Assembly (NCBI GenBank): GCA_009801015.1
Contig: VHZZ01000678.1
Coordinates: 28,220 to 48,634 of the forward strand
Direction of reading: 5' to 3'
Source: Silene noctiflora
Lineage: Eukaryota > Streptophyta > Magnoliopsida > Caryophyllales > Caryophyllaceae
Length of the DNA: 20,415 nt
Of this stretch, positions 18,101 through 20,415 are shown piece by piece (within the stretch, counting starts at the first letter, position 1; every line of letters begins with the position of its first letter). The notes below the pieces were generated by a model. That model was not told the DNA's origin. It was given only the letters and a program-made list of their open reading frames with translations, and did no database searches. The position numbers and the translations under genes are program-made.

Positions 18101-18130
18101 TTCCATCCGTCTCAATCATGAGAATTATTT
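18101..18130. mobile_element. Lone Stowaway-type terminus
   Basis: TTCCATCCGTCTCAATCATG directly follows TA (18099-18100) and matches Stowaway 5' ends such as the one at 6253. No matching inverted terminus was found to the right within 300 bp, so the element is truncated. The rest of 17824-18399 is AT-rich, holds the 3' flank of ABCG-b and shows no gene. Confidence 0.45.
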
Positions 18131-18399
18131 CATATATACTCCGTACATGACAATTCTTATAAACTATTTACATTCATACGTTATCAGCATTGTTTATTCA
18201 GGAAATGAGTTGCATACTTCCATAGAATTAATTGTTTGAAGAATCGAAAATGTTAGAGACGGTTTTTTTAAAATTATTACAAATCGAGATAGCAGAAGAT
18301 AATACAAAGAATTTACAACCAACCGAAATTGATAAAATGAAATGAACTCGAATTCAAGTCCATACTTCATAAGTCTACTAAGAACCCGTGAAAGACGAG

Positions 18400-20415
18400 C
18401 TACGATTCAGCAAGCGATCGAGTACCACGACGTTTGCTCTGTCGAATTTCAGCAATCTTGATCATGGAAAAGAAGATAATTCGAAAAATCACGATCATGA
18501 CTAACAAGACAAGAATATTCACCCATTTAGAGTAATTAACCTGAACCTGTAAAATATCCCTCAAGATCTCTTCACTGGTAAATACCCTATTTACCCCGCC
18601 TGTCTGATTATTTCCGGTAAAACTTACTCCTTCAAACTCATTTTTTAACAGCCCTTCATAGACGTACGCACCGTACAGAATATAGTATAAGGGGTATTTC
18701 CAAAGAATTCGCGGTAGGTCATTTGGAAGTCTTAAAAAACCCGAAATCAGAAAGATAAACCCTTGTAGTCCTGCACCTATTGTGATGCCCATTAGGTAAT
18801 CAGGAACGATACTCGCAATCATCATCATCAAGCTTTCTACAAGCGACATGCCCGTGTAGATCATAAGTAAGAAGTAGAGGAACTGGTTGAACCCTTTTTG
18901 AACACCGGATATGTAATAGGCAAGCGAACCAGGAATAACTGAGATGACGATCAAGAATGGGATGGATGATATTGTGTTGCTCATCACAAATGCACTTACT
19001 CCATAGTGTCCGTTTAGTCTTTCTCGGCGAAAAATCTGAGGTTTTAATTGAAGAAAACAGTTAGGCCTAGTATCGGAATTAGGGTTTTTCTTGCAAATGT
19101 TTCTTTAATTAAAGTATATTGAGGTATAAAACCAATGCGCGGATAAACCTGAGTATACATGACAACTTGTAGATTTGAAATTCAGGCATAGTCTCATATC
19201 ATAAATAAGAGCACAAAACTGCTTTTGTGCTCAATCGTTCATCTTATACCTTAATACTTCCATTTCTTAAAATTGGTTATATGAAAACATGATAAATTAA
19301 TATAAATAAAACAGAGAAAAAAAACAAAAAAAAAGTTAATGACATTGCATACTTTCATATCCTCGACGAAAGAAGGGAACCCGCCAATCGACATGAACGT
19401 TAAGAATCCACTAATGAAGCCAAATAGCAATGCCCGAGCCTGTCCAAAACATAGACGAACGTTTGAAATTTCGGGGCGAAACTAAAGATAGAAAGATTAC
19501 AATGTATAAGAATCCTTAATCAGAGAAACAAATCACCTGAATTGAAGAATAAGAGTTACCAAGGTTATGGTATATCGTCCCGATACAAATGCAGACAGCA
19601 ACGTACATGACAAGGCGAAGTCTGTAATAACCTTGATCCCGGTACATATTCACGATTGACCTTTTCGTAAGTAGAAGGCATTGAGTTATGAATTTTGCTT
19701 GGCTTCTTCTTTGTAGCCGTTCCCCTTCCTATGATAAAAGACGACGAAAAAAATGGACTATAATCTCATTTATTAATATCATGGTATCATAGCCTCTCGA
19801 TTCAATCCTATCAATCCTAACGATTTTGATCCAAGCTACTGATTTAAAACATTGATTATGATAATATCGATTGTTTATCTCTAAAGTTTATTTTTGTAGG
19901 AGTTTCTTACATTCTCACGCAATGAGTATACTTGGGTTTGAACATTGAAATACTCTTGTGATGACTTATACGAATCGGACAAAACGTTTATTGCTTTTTC
20001 TGTGCTCTTTATCCCCTCCTCTTCCTGTTGTGGAGCAACAAAGACGATGGTGTTAGTATTCTTCGGTTTAAAACTTATAATAAGTATGGATGAAATTTAG
20101 TTGGCACTTACGGATGCAAAATCGTTATTGATGGTTCGAAGGTAGTGATCAGATGGGTTTCGCATACTTGGGCATGGGAAACCATTCTTGGTGAAAAACT
20201 GCAAATAAAGTACGATTAAATCTTCTGTAACACGGTTTTAAAATAAAACGTTGTAAAAACATATCCTATCAGAATATATCATTTAACCAACACAGGAAAC
20301 TAGAAGAGTACCGAATTGGTTGCAGAGGTATGACCAAAGTAGACAAGCTTGCCATAAGAAAGAAGGCAAAGGTTATGAAATAACTCGAAAACATCACTGC
20401 TTGGTTGATGAATAG
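18400..20415 (-). CDS. ABCG: ABCG half-size transporter (ABCG-b), 3' part; 5' end outside window
   Basis: Exons read 3' to 5' on the plus strand are 18400-19035, 19353-19439, 19537-19728, 19911-20024, 20112-20198 and 20312-20415, the last cut by the window edge. Their lengths (87, 192, 114 and 87 bp for the four internal ones) are identical to those of exons 7 to 4 of ABCG-a, and all introns are GT-AG. The visible part begins in the switch-His/ASIHQPSSD region and covers the linker and the whole transmembrane domain, with [30 protein letters not shown] and SGFLRLP motifs. It ends RGTRSLAES, where ABCG-a ends [11 protein letters not shown]. The sequence is open and well conserved, so the copy is probably functional. 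The Walker motifs and start lie right of the window. Intron 3 is 113 bp here against 85 bp in ABCG-a; intron 5 is 182 bp against 292 bp. Confidence 0.92.

Noticed and set aside
1..20415. CRISPR arrays, bacterial operons, phage or virus sequence
   Set aside because: There are no regularly spaced repeats with unique spacers, no ribosome-binding sites and no viral proteins; introns and plant transposons show this is nuclear plant DNA.

Overview
The window is nuclear DNA from a flowering plant, almost certainly a eudicot. It carries AT-rich intergenic sequence, GT-AG introns inside an ABCG gene, Stowaway MITEs with TA target duplications, two Helitron 3' ends and several LTR-retrotransposon fragments. 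I have an unproven impression of Caryophyllales from the repeat families. One ambiguous base (n) lies at 9729.

Every gene is on the minus strand, so transcription runs right to left. From right to left they are: (1) the 3' part of an ABCG half-transporter, ABCG-b (18400 to beyond 20415); (2) an intact intronless-CDS 3-ketoacyl-CoA synthase, KCS-b (15831-17264); (3) a complete ABCG half-transporter, ABCG-a (7813-11534), which I rebuilt from eight exons into a 638-residue protein; (4) a second intact KCS, KCS-a (3521-4930); (5) the 5' part of a third, more diverged KCS (174-731). The third KCS is a pseudogene: it has a 2-bp frameshifting insertion and is cut off at a Helitron 3' terminus. The layout is therefore two tandem [ABCG-KCS] units plus a KCS relic.

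KCS is the condensing enzyme of very-long-chain fatty acid elongation in the ER. ABCG half-transporters of this type export lipids such as wax, cutin or suberin precursors across the plasma membrane. A repeated KCS-ABCG pair therefore looks like a candidate surface-lipid gene cluster in which a synthesis gene and an export gene were duplicated together. The functional link is inference. The pairing and duplication are visible in the sequence.

Between the genes the DNA is mostly repeats. 774-3413 is AT-rich, with a perfect 18-bp inverted repeat and a MITE-like element. 4931-7812 holds a MITE, a short LTR with an initiator-Met-type primer site, a complete Stowaway and a Gypsy-like LTR end. Intron 1 of ABCG-a contains an approximately 680-bp non-autonomous Helitron. 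11535-15830 holds a hAT-like element rich in GGACCG motifs, an (ATT)n microsatellite, a 227-bp-period repeat, the start of a TGTAACACC-type LTR and a TTAACTTAA-rich tract. 17351-17823 is a GACCCGA-rich repeat just upstream of the KCS-b TATA box.
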